Shown: positions 13,101 to 23,403 of the stretch, in pieces | Layout of the letters: each line of letters begins with the position of its first letter | How positions within the stretch are numbered: position 1 is the first letter of the stretch | NCBI GenBank assembly: GCA_024752435.1 | Contig: CP103025.1 | Span: 372,001 to 436,000 of the forward strand | Length of the DNA stretch: 64,000 nucleotides | DNA from: Allantophomopsis cytisporea | Taxonomy: Eukaryota; Ascomycota; Leotiomycetes; Phacidiales; Phacidiaceae | Direction of reading: 5' to 3' | Position numbers and translations under genes: made by a program | The notes under the pieces: generated by a model | Told to the model about the DNA's origin: nothing | What the model saw: only the letters and a program-made list of their open reading frames with translations | The model's database searches: none

Positions 13101-14128
13101 TCTCAGGCACATATTCCTACTATTGCTCTTTAAACTTTATTCACAGACCATACATATGGTGCAGATGTACCAGCAGCTTCCATTTAAGATTCTTCATGCA
13201 ACGCTTCCTTCACTCCAGATTCTTATACTGCTTCTACCTCGCAGGATGATGCTAATTCTCAAGGTGTCATGTATGGTGGCAAGAAATCTTCTGCCAACCC
13301 TGCTCAAACCTTACCACCAGCTGTATGTAGAGCTTAAAATCCCTAATCTGCAGCCCGAGGAAACATGTTCGTTGACACTTGATGAGTGGAATCCTATATA
13401 ATTGGACTATACAAGCAAGCCATCTTTCTCCTCGATGGTAAGCACAGCTTTGATCTCATCAACTATATTTCTAAACCTCTCAGCTTTACCTGGACTGGTC
13501 CCACTAAGAATGTGGTATTTTACAGAAATGCCAAGGTTTCGTTGCCATATGACTCTTGACCACCTACGGTCGCCATTTTCTCGGTGCTTTGCCAAGACTC
13601 TTTGGTATGGAAAATGACACTTGGGATCACAAACTGTACCCAAGATAAATGATCTGCACAGGTCCATAGGCTACCTAAAATGATTAGTCTACCGGCGATG
13701 ATCTGTATACGGAATCTGAGACAGGCGGCAGTGTCTTCAATGTCTCGTACCTTTACCACCTACAAACCGAACGGGGTAAACGACAGACCTCTCAACTCCC
13801 ACATATATGTTCACACAAACACGAACTTCGAAGTCGCCTTTGTTCATGGTCTTTTCAAAGCTTACCTGTCACTGGGTCATGCAAGTAATGAGTTTTGTTA
13901 ATGCATCTCTTAATGTACAAGTAGACTGATTCAGTTACAATAGAGTTCAGGCACGTTTCGTGTCTAAGATTTGCCACAGATGAGTGAACTACATTGATTC
14001 TGACCTGACGCTAATGGTATTGAAATTTGCTAATAATTACAGATAATAGCACACCTGCCCCTGACTTGTCATACTAGAAATACAACAGCTCAGTTGCAGT
14101 ATAGGTAGGCTCAGTTTATTGTGAGAAC
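10106..14128. other. 4 kb gene-poor stretch with decayed coding remnants
   Basis: No intact gene can be supported. Short open frames occur on both strands but lack start context, introns or recognisable domains. Two stretches (about 11082-11271 and 13143-13617) read as protein-like in a single frame interrupted by stops and are described separately. The rest is AT-rich filler with no visible transposon ends or tandem arrays. Confidence 0.55.
13143..13617 (+). pseudogene. Decayed gene for a possibly secreted or extracellular protein
   Basis: One frame (codons starting at 13143) gives protein-like sequence from 13147 past 13540, broken by TAA at 13185, 13335 and 13344, by a tandem TGA pair near 13380 and by TGA near 13555. 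The readable parts include TPDSYTASTSQDDANSQGV, KKSSANPAQTLPPAVC, LLDGKHSFDLINYISKPLSF and TWTGPTKNVVFYRNAKVSLP. Each stop is one C-to-T change from CAA or CGA, and replacing them with Gln or Arg restores a smooth reading. Upstream at 12937 a 26-codon frame looks like a signal peptide and runs into a GTAAGT. I do not recognise the family. A multi-intron gene is a weaker alternative, because no splice sites bracket the stops. Confidence 0.45.
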
Positions 14129-14953
14129 TTAGACCGAAGTGGCAGAGGAGGTAGGGTAGGCGGTAGTAGATGCGATTCTGTAAAGGCTGCTAGCCAAGTA
14201 TCCACCACACAATCCGTTCTGGCAAGTGTTGGTAGCGCAGTCGTCATCAGAAGTGCAGGAGGCCTGGAAACTACCGCAAGTCTTGATAGTGTAGGCAGTG
14301 ACACCGTAACAGTCAACGCCAGTAGCGCAGTCAGCAGAGGAGTCGCAAGTCTGTCCCAAGCCTCGGGTGCCGCTTCTGGCCGTGACCGATGGCGCGACAG
14401 AGGTGGATGATACGGTAACAGTTGCGAAGGTGCTGCTGTCAGAAGTTGTAGTTAAGTCGCTCTTGTAGCCATTGCAGAGTCCGTTGTTACAAGTATTAGT
14501 TGCACATTGAGCGTCGGAGGTGCAGGAGGCTTGGAAGCTTCCGCATGTCTCAATGGTATCAGCTGTTACACCGTAGCAATCGGCACCATTGGCGCACTGG
14601 TCGGAAGAACTGCATTTTCCACCAAGTGGAACACTTCCAGTAGCTTGACGTGAAGTCAAGCCGCCCCTATATCCATTACAGATTCCGTCGTTGCAGGTGT
14701 TGATTGAGCATTGAGCATCAGAGGTGCAGGAGGATTTGAAGCCTCCGCATGTGTTGGCAGTATCGGAGGTTGCACCATAGCATTCAGCACCGCTGGCACA
14801 TTGAATGGTAGAGTTACAGGATCCACCAAGAGGGATGGTACCAGTTTGTGCCTACCACCTGTTAGTTAAAGGACATTTCGAGTATACAAACGATGTGTAT
14901 ACCAAAGCAAGCATGCCATTGGCAGCAGCGAAGAGAAGGACGGAAGCGCGCAT
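14129..14953 (-). CDS. Secreted protein with three eight-cysteine modules
   Basis: Two exons (14953-14903, 14851-14129) encode 257 residues. The N-terminus is a signal peptide (MRASVLLFAAANGMLALA), and the 51 nt intron interrupts it at residue 17. The mature part has three modules at residues 29-75, 97-143 and 186-232, each with eight cysteines at identical spacing: C-x5-C-x5-C-x10-C-x6-C-x5-C-x4-C-x4-C. Each starts after a PLGG- or GLGQ-like turn, and each cysteine block ends in NGxCxGY. The third module is preceded by a Ser/Thr-rich linker that may be O-glycosylated, and the tail is Ser/Thr-rich. No enzyme domain is seen. Spacing suggests a disulfide-rich fold resembling Dickkopf/colipase-type modules, but that is inference. 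It could be an apoplastic, cell-wall or effector-like protein. Confidence 0.85.
14207..14818 (-). repeat. Three tandem coding modules, eight cysteines each
   Basis: Module 1 is encoded at 14818-14678, module 2 at 14614-14474 and module 3 at 14347-14207, 141 nt each from first to last cysteine. Modules 2 and 3 share more residues (for example GSFQASC and TIxTCG) than either does with module 1, so the last duplication probably involved these two. Confidence 0.85.
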
Positions 14954-17040
14954 ATTGAGTGATTGATTTTCTTAAACAAAGTAAGATAAATGATAAGATT
15001 GATAGTGAATGGAGTATGAAGCTGTAGTATAGAGTGAAGATGTAATGAAGGAAAGAAATTGCGTGCGCTCAAGCCCAGACTTATATACATTTTTTCAAAA
15101 TATTGAATTCTATGTCGAACATTGAAATTCTACCTCCTTGTCGTCTGATTAGACCCTTCCCCCACAAGCCACAAAAAGAAAGAAGGGAAAGGGAGGCTGA
15201 ATTGTGTAGGGATTAGCTAAAAGATGGCCTGCCCCTTAACTATGTGATCGAAGCCCCATCTGCCAGCGAAACAAGCGTAAAGTTTACGAGCTCTGAGCCT
15301 CAGATCTAGAGACGTGACGTCAGGCAGGAAGGAAGCTGATTTTGAATACGAGGACGGAGGACACGGGGGATCTCCATCACCATAGGTCGGTAGCTATGTA
15401 GCAGCCTCAAATGCGGGTACTCCGGCAATTGATGGCATGTCATTATGAGCCGTTATACAGTTGGTAGCGCGCTTCGTACCATCACCGATCAACACCGACA
15501 ACTTATATATAGATTTAGTCATAGTAGAAGTTGAAGCATGGACTGCACTCAACCAGACAGGATTGCGGAATTGTTTTGCTCCGTACATACGTATATATGA
15601 ATTCATAGGGAGCACGGAAGATATCCTTTGGGGTATAAACGGCTCGGCTGTTGTTCTGTGAATACTTAGCGGACAATGCAGAACTCATGACTGAAAAAAA
15701 GGTCCACACTGGTCGATCGTGAGGGGATTCCAGAAAGTGTAAAAACCCTGAGTAGAGGCGCTTCCAATATAGAAGGTCGATGTGTCAGATATCAAAACGA
15801 GAGTTATTTCATGAACTCGCATTGATACCACGTGTCAGTGAAAAATGCCATTTTCCAACACCAGGCATGATCCTGACATTCTACTGTACGGAGGCTCTAC
15901 GTTCATGAAGTAGTAGAATTCATATGCATAGAAAGATGGCTAAACGCTCATGTGACCCCGATAATACATACAACGCTGCTGGCATACTTGTCTCTCAATT
16001 ATGCAAGTCATATATATCATACTATGCTTGAAGTAGTAAAGGGATATCCTACGAACTCCCATATCAATCTTGACTCCATGACTTTGTTCTCATAACCTCC
16101 TTTCACACCAGCTGGCCGAGAGCCGAGGACAGTATAGCCGATCTGGATTTGTATAGTTTCGGGTATCTGGATCAGCCCTGCTGTTACGTGTGGATCCTAT
16201 TTTGCATATGCAGGTCCACACAGCGGAATTATAGCGAGCATTCAAAACATAAAGGTATGAACAAAACAGTCCACTCTCCAACTTCCCGTATACGGTTTTC
16301 CATTTCTCGACTTCCTCATTCCATTCTCGATTTCTTTGCATCAGTAACGTTGATTCTGTTGTTCCCGGTGGCGTGAATCGAAAGCCAGCGAGTTTCAGTA
16401 GGCTGTTTGCTCTGATATCCCCTAAACCCGAGAGACTCAAAGAGAAATGAATAATCCTCTTAACTGGTTTTACTTACAAGTAGTTGGGGTATATCGTTCT
16501 TGACCTTTGAGCCTCCTCGGCCTAAGAGATAATAGGTGGGCGTGGAATACATGGGGAAGCAATCATATAGCTACATAACAGCACCAAATCGACCAACGAA
16601 AAGCAGAAATGTGTCTGTGTTCAAGTAAGAAACTCGAGCATTGATGATTGTAGGCCGAAAATAAAGAAATTGGATAAAAGTTCTCCCTGTTACTACAAAA
16701 TGGTGGGTATGCCGTCACATATCACTACATGACTACAGATTATGGTAAACTAGACATTCCAGTGACCCAGCCATATACCAATATCAAACGCTTTCTGCTT
16801 TTAACCATCAAGAGGAAAGCTCATGTTCATCTTTTATCGCGTCCAGAATCGAGAGCCTCGTGGTTGTGTTTTGCGCTCACCCATTTAGGTCAGGTTATGT
16901 GAGATCGGGGCAAACAAGGTGTGTCTCCCCGAATGGCCCCCAATTCCATCGATATTAAGTGAAGTTTATCCAAAAACTTCTCTCCATCTTTACTTTGCTA
17001 GCTTTAAAATTCTAGACAATCTGCTAAATCTCTCGACGCA
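14954..17040. other. Intergenic stretch, no supported gene
   Basis: This 2.1 kb lies between the secreted-protein start and the reductase start, which face away from each other. A minus-strand reading at about 16560-16090 is protein-like in part but lacks a start codon in the right phase. No RNA genes or long repeats are seen. Confidence 0.5.
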
Positions 17041-17987
17041 ATGGAGAAGCCAGGAAAGTCGCCTTTTATCTACGGCACAGCATGGAAAAGAGATCAAACT
17101 GCAACGATAGTTTCTCAAGCACTAAGTAGTGGTTTCGTTGCTTTTAGATACAGCATGCCAGCCCAAGCACTATCGCGAAAACCTCGCTAGTGAGGCAATC
17201 CGTAATGCTTTGTCAGAAGGTGTGATTGACGGCAGAGACAATATCTTTGTAAATTCTCACGAAAGGGCTCAGAAATTGAGAAGTGGCTGACTTTGACCGT
17301 CAGATTCAAACTAAGTTCTCACGCCCTTCAGCGCAGGACCCATCAAATGCACCTTACTCCCTCGATGACTCACTAGAACAGCAGGTCCACACTCCAATAA
17401 AGAAGTCCTTGCACAATCTTCGTCATGACAATGAGAACGAAGAGACTAGCTACATTGACGCGATGCTCCTACATTCGCCCTGCCCAGATTTCAACGACAC
17501 CTTACGTGCCTGGAGAGTCCTTTCGTCTTATGTTCCACACCGAATTCGGGCATTGAGCGTATCTAATGTACCGATGAGTGTGTTGGAGCAGCTTCACAGT
17601 GTTGTCGATATAAAACCGGCATATGTTCAGGTTCGGTTTCATACGGAGTCCCTATTTGAAGTTCCTATGCGCCAGCTCTGTGATGAGCATGGTATCATTT
17701 TCCAGGCCCACAAGGTTCTAAAGGAAAATGTTGGACTGCTGGAATCAGAGGTTGTGGAATCTTTGGTCCAATATGTTCCTGCTGACAAGCAGGTCGCATT
17801 GTATAACTTTGTGGTGGGGCTGCCGTCCGTTCATGTTGTCAATGGCACGAAAAGTGATGAGCACATGAAAGAGGATCTGGAGAGGTTGAAGATGTTTGAG
17901 CAGTGGATCGGGGATTCTGAAAATCAAAAGATATGGGATGACCATATGGAACGATTTAAAGCACTCATAGGGGACTCAAGTAATTAA
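17041..17987 (+). pseudogene. Aldo/keto reductase broken by a one-base frameshift
   Basis: The reading is 17041-17142, then a +1 shift (one extra T in the run at 17142-17145), 17144-17248, a 55 nt GTAAAT..CAG intron, and 17304-17987. Conceptual length is about 296 residues, normal for the family. The fold markers are intact on both sides of the shift: FIYGTAWKRDQT at the start, then DTACQPKHYREN with the active-site Asp and Tyr, IQTKF with the catalytic Lys (about residue 73) and LLHSP with the His (about residue 126). The family reduces aldehydes and ketones with NADPH in the cytosol. No intron can explain the shift. It is either a recent pseudogene or a homopolymer sequencing error. The unusually intact rest argues for recent or artefactual damage. 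Confidence 0.75.
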
Positions 17988-18752
17988 GTTACTTTTACAA
18001 AGATTAAGTTTGAATGGTTGAGGATCTCTACAAGAGGTTAGGTAATCAATACCAGGCGAAGTCTGCTGACAGATTCATTAATAAATTCAAGTTATACTTA
18101 TCATATTAAGGGCGATAGAGCAGATCCAAATACAGATACTTTGTCTTACGTTTAGAAAGCTTGACAAGCTGTCGCAAATTAATTATGAGCATGAGATCCT
18201 AATGAAAATGACAATCTAGCGATAAGGATGGCTATGGGGAAAGCTTAGAAATAGCTCTGTATTCATGGTTTTATATAGTCAAATGTGAAAAATACTTAGC
18301 ATTTCAAGATCTGGGGGAGGAGGGAAGGGAAGGGAAGGGAAGGCTGGAGGGATTGATGGTTTATGAGAGGTCAATCAGAGTTGATCAAAGGCTAGTGATG
18401 CTTCTTATGAAGGGTTTGCTGCTTTACTCCTTTGGGCCTGGGAGATTCAATGGTACGAAAGGATATACCCTCATCGTCTGCAAGAAGCACTAGTCAATGG
18501 TACTACTTATTTGTATGTGAGTCTCCTTGGCCACGGGAATAGAGTTTCTACAACGTGTAAGAAAGGGATATATTTTGCCAATTAACCAAACTTTGGTTAG
18601 CTTGACTTGGTTCCCAGTTCACTTGATAAAAATAGTGGGAAACAATCAAAATGTTTAGTAAGATAGCCATATAACATATATGTGGATAATCAATATTCAA
18701 AACCAAAACCTCCCCGTTTATAGTTACTCCAAGTTATAACTGCAATAAAACG
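17988..18752. other. Convergent intergenic region with a GGGAA repeat
   Basis: These 765 bp separate the 3' ends of the reductase and the RTA1 gene. A G-rich run at 18313-18343 contains tandem GGGAA units. Nothing else is apparent. Confidence 0.5.
18313..18343 (+). repeat. GGGAA microsatellite
   Basis: Tandem AGGGA/GGGAA units give several closely spaced runs of three or more G on the plus strand, so the sequence could fold as a G-quadruplex. It lies downstream of both neighbouring genes. Confidence 0.8.
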
Positions 18753-19789
18753 CTACTTTTCTGCTTCAATCCCACCAGCAGAGTCAAATCTCACACTCTC
18801 AGCCGTATTTTTAGAGTTTTTAGCTCTCCAGTTGAACCCCAATGCTTTCCACTGACCCTGCAGAGAGTAACCAGGATGTGCGATAGTAAGAGAGATACAG
18901 GCAATAGCAACCATCGTTCCCTCCAGAAGCAAAAATGTCACTTCATTGTTTGCAAGTTCGCCATCAAATCCTTGCGAGAGCTCTGCGACACGGAAAGATG
19001 AACGAATAAGGATAGTGAGAGTAGCAAGGCTCAAAGCTAGAGTAGAAAATTAGTCTAAGAAAGCTTTGAGGAGGGGAAGAAGAACTGACCACCCAGGAAT
19101 ATCTTAAATCTTCGAGCAGTGTATATTGTTGCATGATCAAAATCCCATGCGTCTTTGCTCTTCAGCACTTTCAGAGCGAAAGAAGTACACAAGAGGATAA
19201 ATGTGACAAGACTGGCAACCTGGAGAGCCAGACCAGCAATCATAATGTTGATGCCAGTTTGAGAGAGAGATGGGTTGTCGTCTGGCGCGATACTGGTAAC
19301 AGCACCACCAGCAGCTTGCAAGACCAAGCTCAAGATGTCAGAGCTGACGAATATGAAGGTATAAGTTGGAGGACGAAGTTTCGATAATCCAGATCCATAG
19401 ACCACCACGATGCGGCCGAGACAGACGTAGATCGCAGCGCACATGAAAGCTGGGCCAATCGTGAGAGGAATTAGATTAAGCAGGAAAGCGGAAAAGTCGA
19501 AGGGGTTATTACGTTCTAGCAGACGACCAACGTAGCCCAGAACTTCGAGAATCAGGCCACAGATCATGGCAATGCTGAAATAATATGTTCGATAGTAGAC
19601 TCCTAGGCCTATTTGTGCCACCAAGAGGAGCGAGAAGATAGCAGTGAAAAAGGCCGTTCCGCCTAGGTTGGGGATATGCTCGATGAAGGCATATTCTATT
19701 GGACAATTATCCAGATTACAGCAAGAGGACTTGCTACAATCTTCAGGATCGAAGGCCGTGCCATTGAGAAAATATCGAAGATCTGACAT
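18753..19789 (-). CDS. RTA1-family seven-helix membrane protein
   Basis: Two exons (19789-19090, 19036-18753) joined across a 53 nt intron encode 327 residues. A short extracytoplasmic N-terminus with closely spaced cysteines (CSKSSCCNLDNC) is followed by about seven hydrophobic segments. Signatures of the RTA1 family (Pfam RTA1, lipid-translocating-exporter-like) are clear: ICGLILEVLGYVGRLL, AIYVCLGRIVVVYG and SDILSLVLQAAGGA. Yeast members (Rta1, Rsb1, Pug1, Ylr046c) confer tolerance to aminocholesterol, long-chain bases or porphyrins; whether they transport is debated. It diverges from the Zn2Cys6 regulator gene, which could plausibly control it, but no shared site was identified. Confidence 0.87.
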
Positions 19790-20865
19790 GGTGATTGGGA
19801 CGTTTAAGGATGTTGATCGGCAATAACGATAATTGAATGCAAATAGCCAAGGTCGTGTTATAGATCACAGACAAGGAATAATTGTATTCGAAGAGCGGTC
19901 TGACTGAAAGATATTGTTCAGAGGGATATTTGGGGTCTTACTTATATACAGTGTATGTGAATCCATCAAGAAGCACGGTCAAAACGTCATGTATACAAGA
20001 GAACAGGCTACAGTCTTTGTCCCGCCCTGGAGGAATGATACATTCATGTTCAGGACATCTATTCTTTTCCATCATTATCCCGCTCATGATAATCTAAACC
20101 AAGACCTTAAGGATATAGATGAAAGCGGTAGAGTGCACAAGAGAGCTGAGGCTTAGTGTGCACAGCATTCAATCCCTGCTTATTATTTGTCCGTAAGTAG
20201 TTGCTGTTGTCAAATACATACCACATGCGTGCTCACTGAAACTACGCTGAGAGTCCCTTTCCATCCCTTAGATCGCTTACTGCGCCTTGTGCGGGCTTCA
20301 GTCTCTCCGGACCATGTGCTGATGATGTTCTTTGAGTGCGAATAGAGTGAAGAGGTAGTGGAAGATCGGCTGCGTACCCGATGAATTGTCCCGCTCTCTA
20401 ACCCTGTATAGTAAGCCGTTGTTGCTTACGGGGCGATAGATCCCCCCAAAAATACGAACGCACGAATAGATTGCTTGACCTCGCATCTCGCACCTTACCT
20501 AAGCAGCGCCACAACATGAGATTTATATAAACTTTGTGTCTATCACCATATGATATTTCTTCCAGGCAGTTGGTGTTTAGTCGAAGTTCCCCATGAGTGC
20601 TCGCAACTTGGCAGCCCGATCAGGATAAGTCTGTTTGCGCCGCTGTCATGTCAGCGATTCCCATAATATTTTGTTGCAAGATTATTGAAACTTAAGTTGG
20701 TTGGTTTATGTCATAAACATCCCGAATTAAGTGAAATGAAGTCACGACTTGATGCCCCGCATATATATGTCAAATGAAAGATAATGATGCGATTCCAGCA
20801 TCCAGAGCACGGGGGTATCTCCAAATATCGATCAGCACTCGCATTGTCGATTGTGATTCGGCGAA
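19790..20865. other. Divergent intergenic region, RTA1 gene and regulator
   Basis: The 1.08 kb region between outward-facing genes must include both promoters. I looked for paired CGG/CCG half-sites typical of Zn2Cys6 binding and could not single out a convincing one by eye. No RNA gene is seen. Confidence 0.45.
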
Positions 20866-22516
20866 ATGGTTGGAATTCCAAGGAAGAAAGGAGGTTGTCA
20901 TACATGCAGGAGGCGAAAGGTCAAAGTAAGCAATGGATGCAGCCCTGCCAAGGAAAATACCTGAAGATGAGGGCACTGACTGGTGAAAGTGCGATCTCGG
21001 ACAACCATATTGTTTGCGATGTACCAACAATGGGAGAGAATGTGAAGGATATGCACGGGGTGCGGTCTTCTTGAACACCACGCAAAATGGTTTGCAGAAG
21101 AGATACAGATTCGAAGAAATACTATCAAGCCAAGAGGAAGTACCCTCTAATTCATCCAGTGGGTTCCATAATGACATGAATATACGGCTCCGAAGGAATT
21201 TTATACCGCTACCAATTCCAAGCTCTATAGCTGTAATGCTACGATTTCAAGGTCTTTTCATGGAGACATATTTTCCCATAGACCCCAGCGCTAATTCTAA
21301 AACCTCAGTTGGCTCATGGATCTATGAGGCAGTTCGAGTCCACAATCCTGGAAGAGCATTAGGGTATACGTTACAAGCTATATTCGTTTCTCGAGCCGGA
21401 AGAATGATGAACCGTCGAGATCTAATTAATTATGGTAGAGCCATATATGGAGCTGCCTTACACGAACTACAGGCTTCTCTTTGGAGTAGTGAGTTATCAA
21501 CAAGGGATGAGACACTAGCAGCCTGTTTCGGATGCGCACTGTATGAGGTGAGGCCAATAAGCTATCAAGATAACGAACTGGAGATATATATTGATAATTT
21601 TTAGATTTTCGAGTCAACAACAAATTCATTATGTGGACATGTACATCACGCATCGGGTATCGCACGGCTCTTGGAGCACAGAGGGACAACCGCCTTTGAG
21701 TCTCTCCTTGGCGAAGCATTGATAGAGGAAGTAGCCTCAGCATCAGTAAGGATAGAGGAAAATAAACCACTACTGATTACTTACGGTACCCAGATGATCC
21801 GGGGCCTGCAACATCGTACGGGGTCAAGAATCAAGAATGTCTTGCCCCCAAGCGAGTCTTGGAGTAGAAGAGACAGGCCAAAACAGAAGCTGTGTCTTAT
21901 TGGTTTCGACTTGGGCATATTGGTAGAGGATATTGACAGAGTGAGCAATTTACCAAGCACTTATGACGTTGGGCAAGTGCTAAGCCAACTCATAAATCGA
22001 TTTCTCGATATCGATAAGGGCTTTAACTCGTGGCATCAAGACTATGTCAGCACGTTACAAAAGCCACTCTTCTGGATCTCTCAAGACGAAAATGGACAGG
22101 AAATGCTACAGTTCGAGGCATTGCACGAGGCACACCATATGATCGATTTCTGGGCGTTGCAGCTCATTCTTGGCACCACAATCCTCCAATTCGGCAGCAC
22201 CATCCGTTCCACGTCTCAAAGTATGGATCTCCTCCACGAAACTCAATTTCAATTGTTACAGCAAGAGCACAATCCGGAAAGGCTGATGATGCAGGCAGCG
22301 AACATCATGAAATCAATGTCATACTGCATGCGTAATGAACATGGTATTGCAAGTTCTCAAAAATGCTTGTTTGCGGGCCGTGCTGCTCTATATGTTTTGC
22401 AGGGTTTTGGGGACGAAAAGTACGAACCTTGTATTGAGATGTATTTGGATCTTAGTAGGAAGAAGGGTCTCAAATTTGCACAGGACATGGCGAGGACGAG
22501 TGGGAAGTGGGAATGA
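20866..22516 (+). CDS. Zn2Cys6 transcription factor
   Basis: Three exons (20866-20925, 20990-21547, 21605-22516) encode 509 residues. The first intron (64 nt, GTAAGC..AAG) falls inside the zinc cluster, a common position in this class. The spliced cluster is Cys11-x2-Cys14-x6-Cys21-x6-Cys28-x2-Cys31-x6-Cys38, a perfect Zn2Cys6 spacing, followed by GYARGAVFLN, also usual for the group. The remainder is helical and fits the fungal-specific regulator type (Fungal_trans_2-like) without a sharp hallmark. It should bind CGG-type sites in the nucleus. Neighbouring genes are RTA1 (divergent) and the FAD monooxygenase (downstream, same strand), so it may be a local regulator of this small metabolic group; this is inference. 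Confidence 0.85.
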
Positions 22517-23403
22517 TCGCTTGATTGATTGTTGCGTCTTATTTGCCACAAGGTTATGCTACCACCCACAACACACATCAAAAAGCTCGCTATATTCCAC
22601 ATCTGGAGGAAGTCCCAATACTTCAAGTGAACGTGATGAAAATGACTCATCTAGGTCATCAGGGATGAGGGAATCTCTCTGCCTGGCTGGGCTTAGCTTT
22701 GTAGCACACGTCGTACTTTCTCCAATGATAATGATTCTGAGGTTGTGAATAGCTTCAATATCTTCCAGGTACGTCATTAGTATTCACTTAATAAGTATTA
22801 TGGAAACAAATATTCCCGGGTTGTTTCCATTTCAGCTTCGCGGTACTACTAGTAGAGTTTTGCCACCGTGGGTGGCAACGAAGGCACAGTACGTAACAGA
22901 GCATTTTTTCTCGCAGGGCTTGCAGGAAGATTAGGCAAAATAACTCAATATTGGAACATCAAGACCGCGGAGATGGTCAAAGAATCACTGATGGAGTTGT
23001 TGCATTTTCACGTATGAAGCTCGCTGTAATGGTTTGCAGGGACAGAAATGGCGTTGATTGGCGTACATAAGCAGAACATAACCCAAATCTATCATATACG
23101 TTGGTGGAATTTAGTGTGGGGATGGGCGGTGCACATGGTGCTGTTATGGAAAAGGTTCGCTGAATACTGACTCGTGAAGGTATTTAGACGCCTTAGGACC
23201 TGGAGCTATGGGAATAATGGGGAATATGAATAGTTCTCAAGCTTATGGAACTATGGCTCTGGAAATTACTCTATGTTCTGATAAATATCAGTTGGACCTG
23301 CTGAAGTTGGATGAAAATAATCTACCAGCGTTGTTGCTTCGTTTGAGCAAGAGACGTCTTATCACTGTTCATATTGCCACATACAATTCTACGGTCATAA
23401 ACA
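22517..23403. other. Intergenic, regulator to FAD monooxygenase
   Basis: This 887 bp region probably holds the regulator's 3' untranslated region and the monooxygenase promoter. Short frames exist on both strands, but none has convincing coding character. Confidence 0.5.

Noticed and set aside
16090..16560. Minus-strand reading with RLKGQERYTPTTW joined to DIRANSLLKLAGFRFTPPG
   Set aside because: The splice phase works, but that frame has no start codon and meets a stop upstream, and the start at about 16553 is in a different frame. It may be a relic, but the evidence is too thin.
22559..22777. Minus-strand 72-codon acidic frame 3' of the Zn2Cys6 gene
   Set aside because: No domain, and it overlaps the probable 3' untranslated region of the convergent gene.
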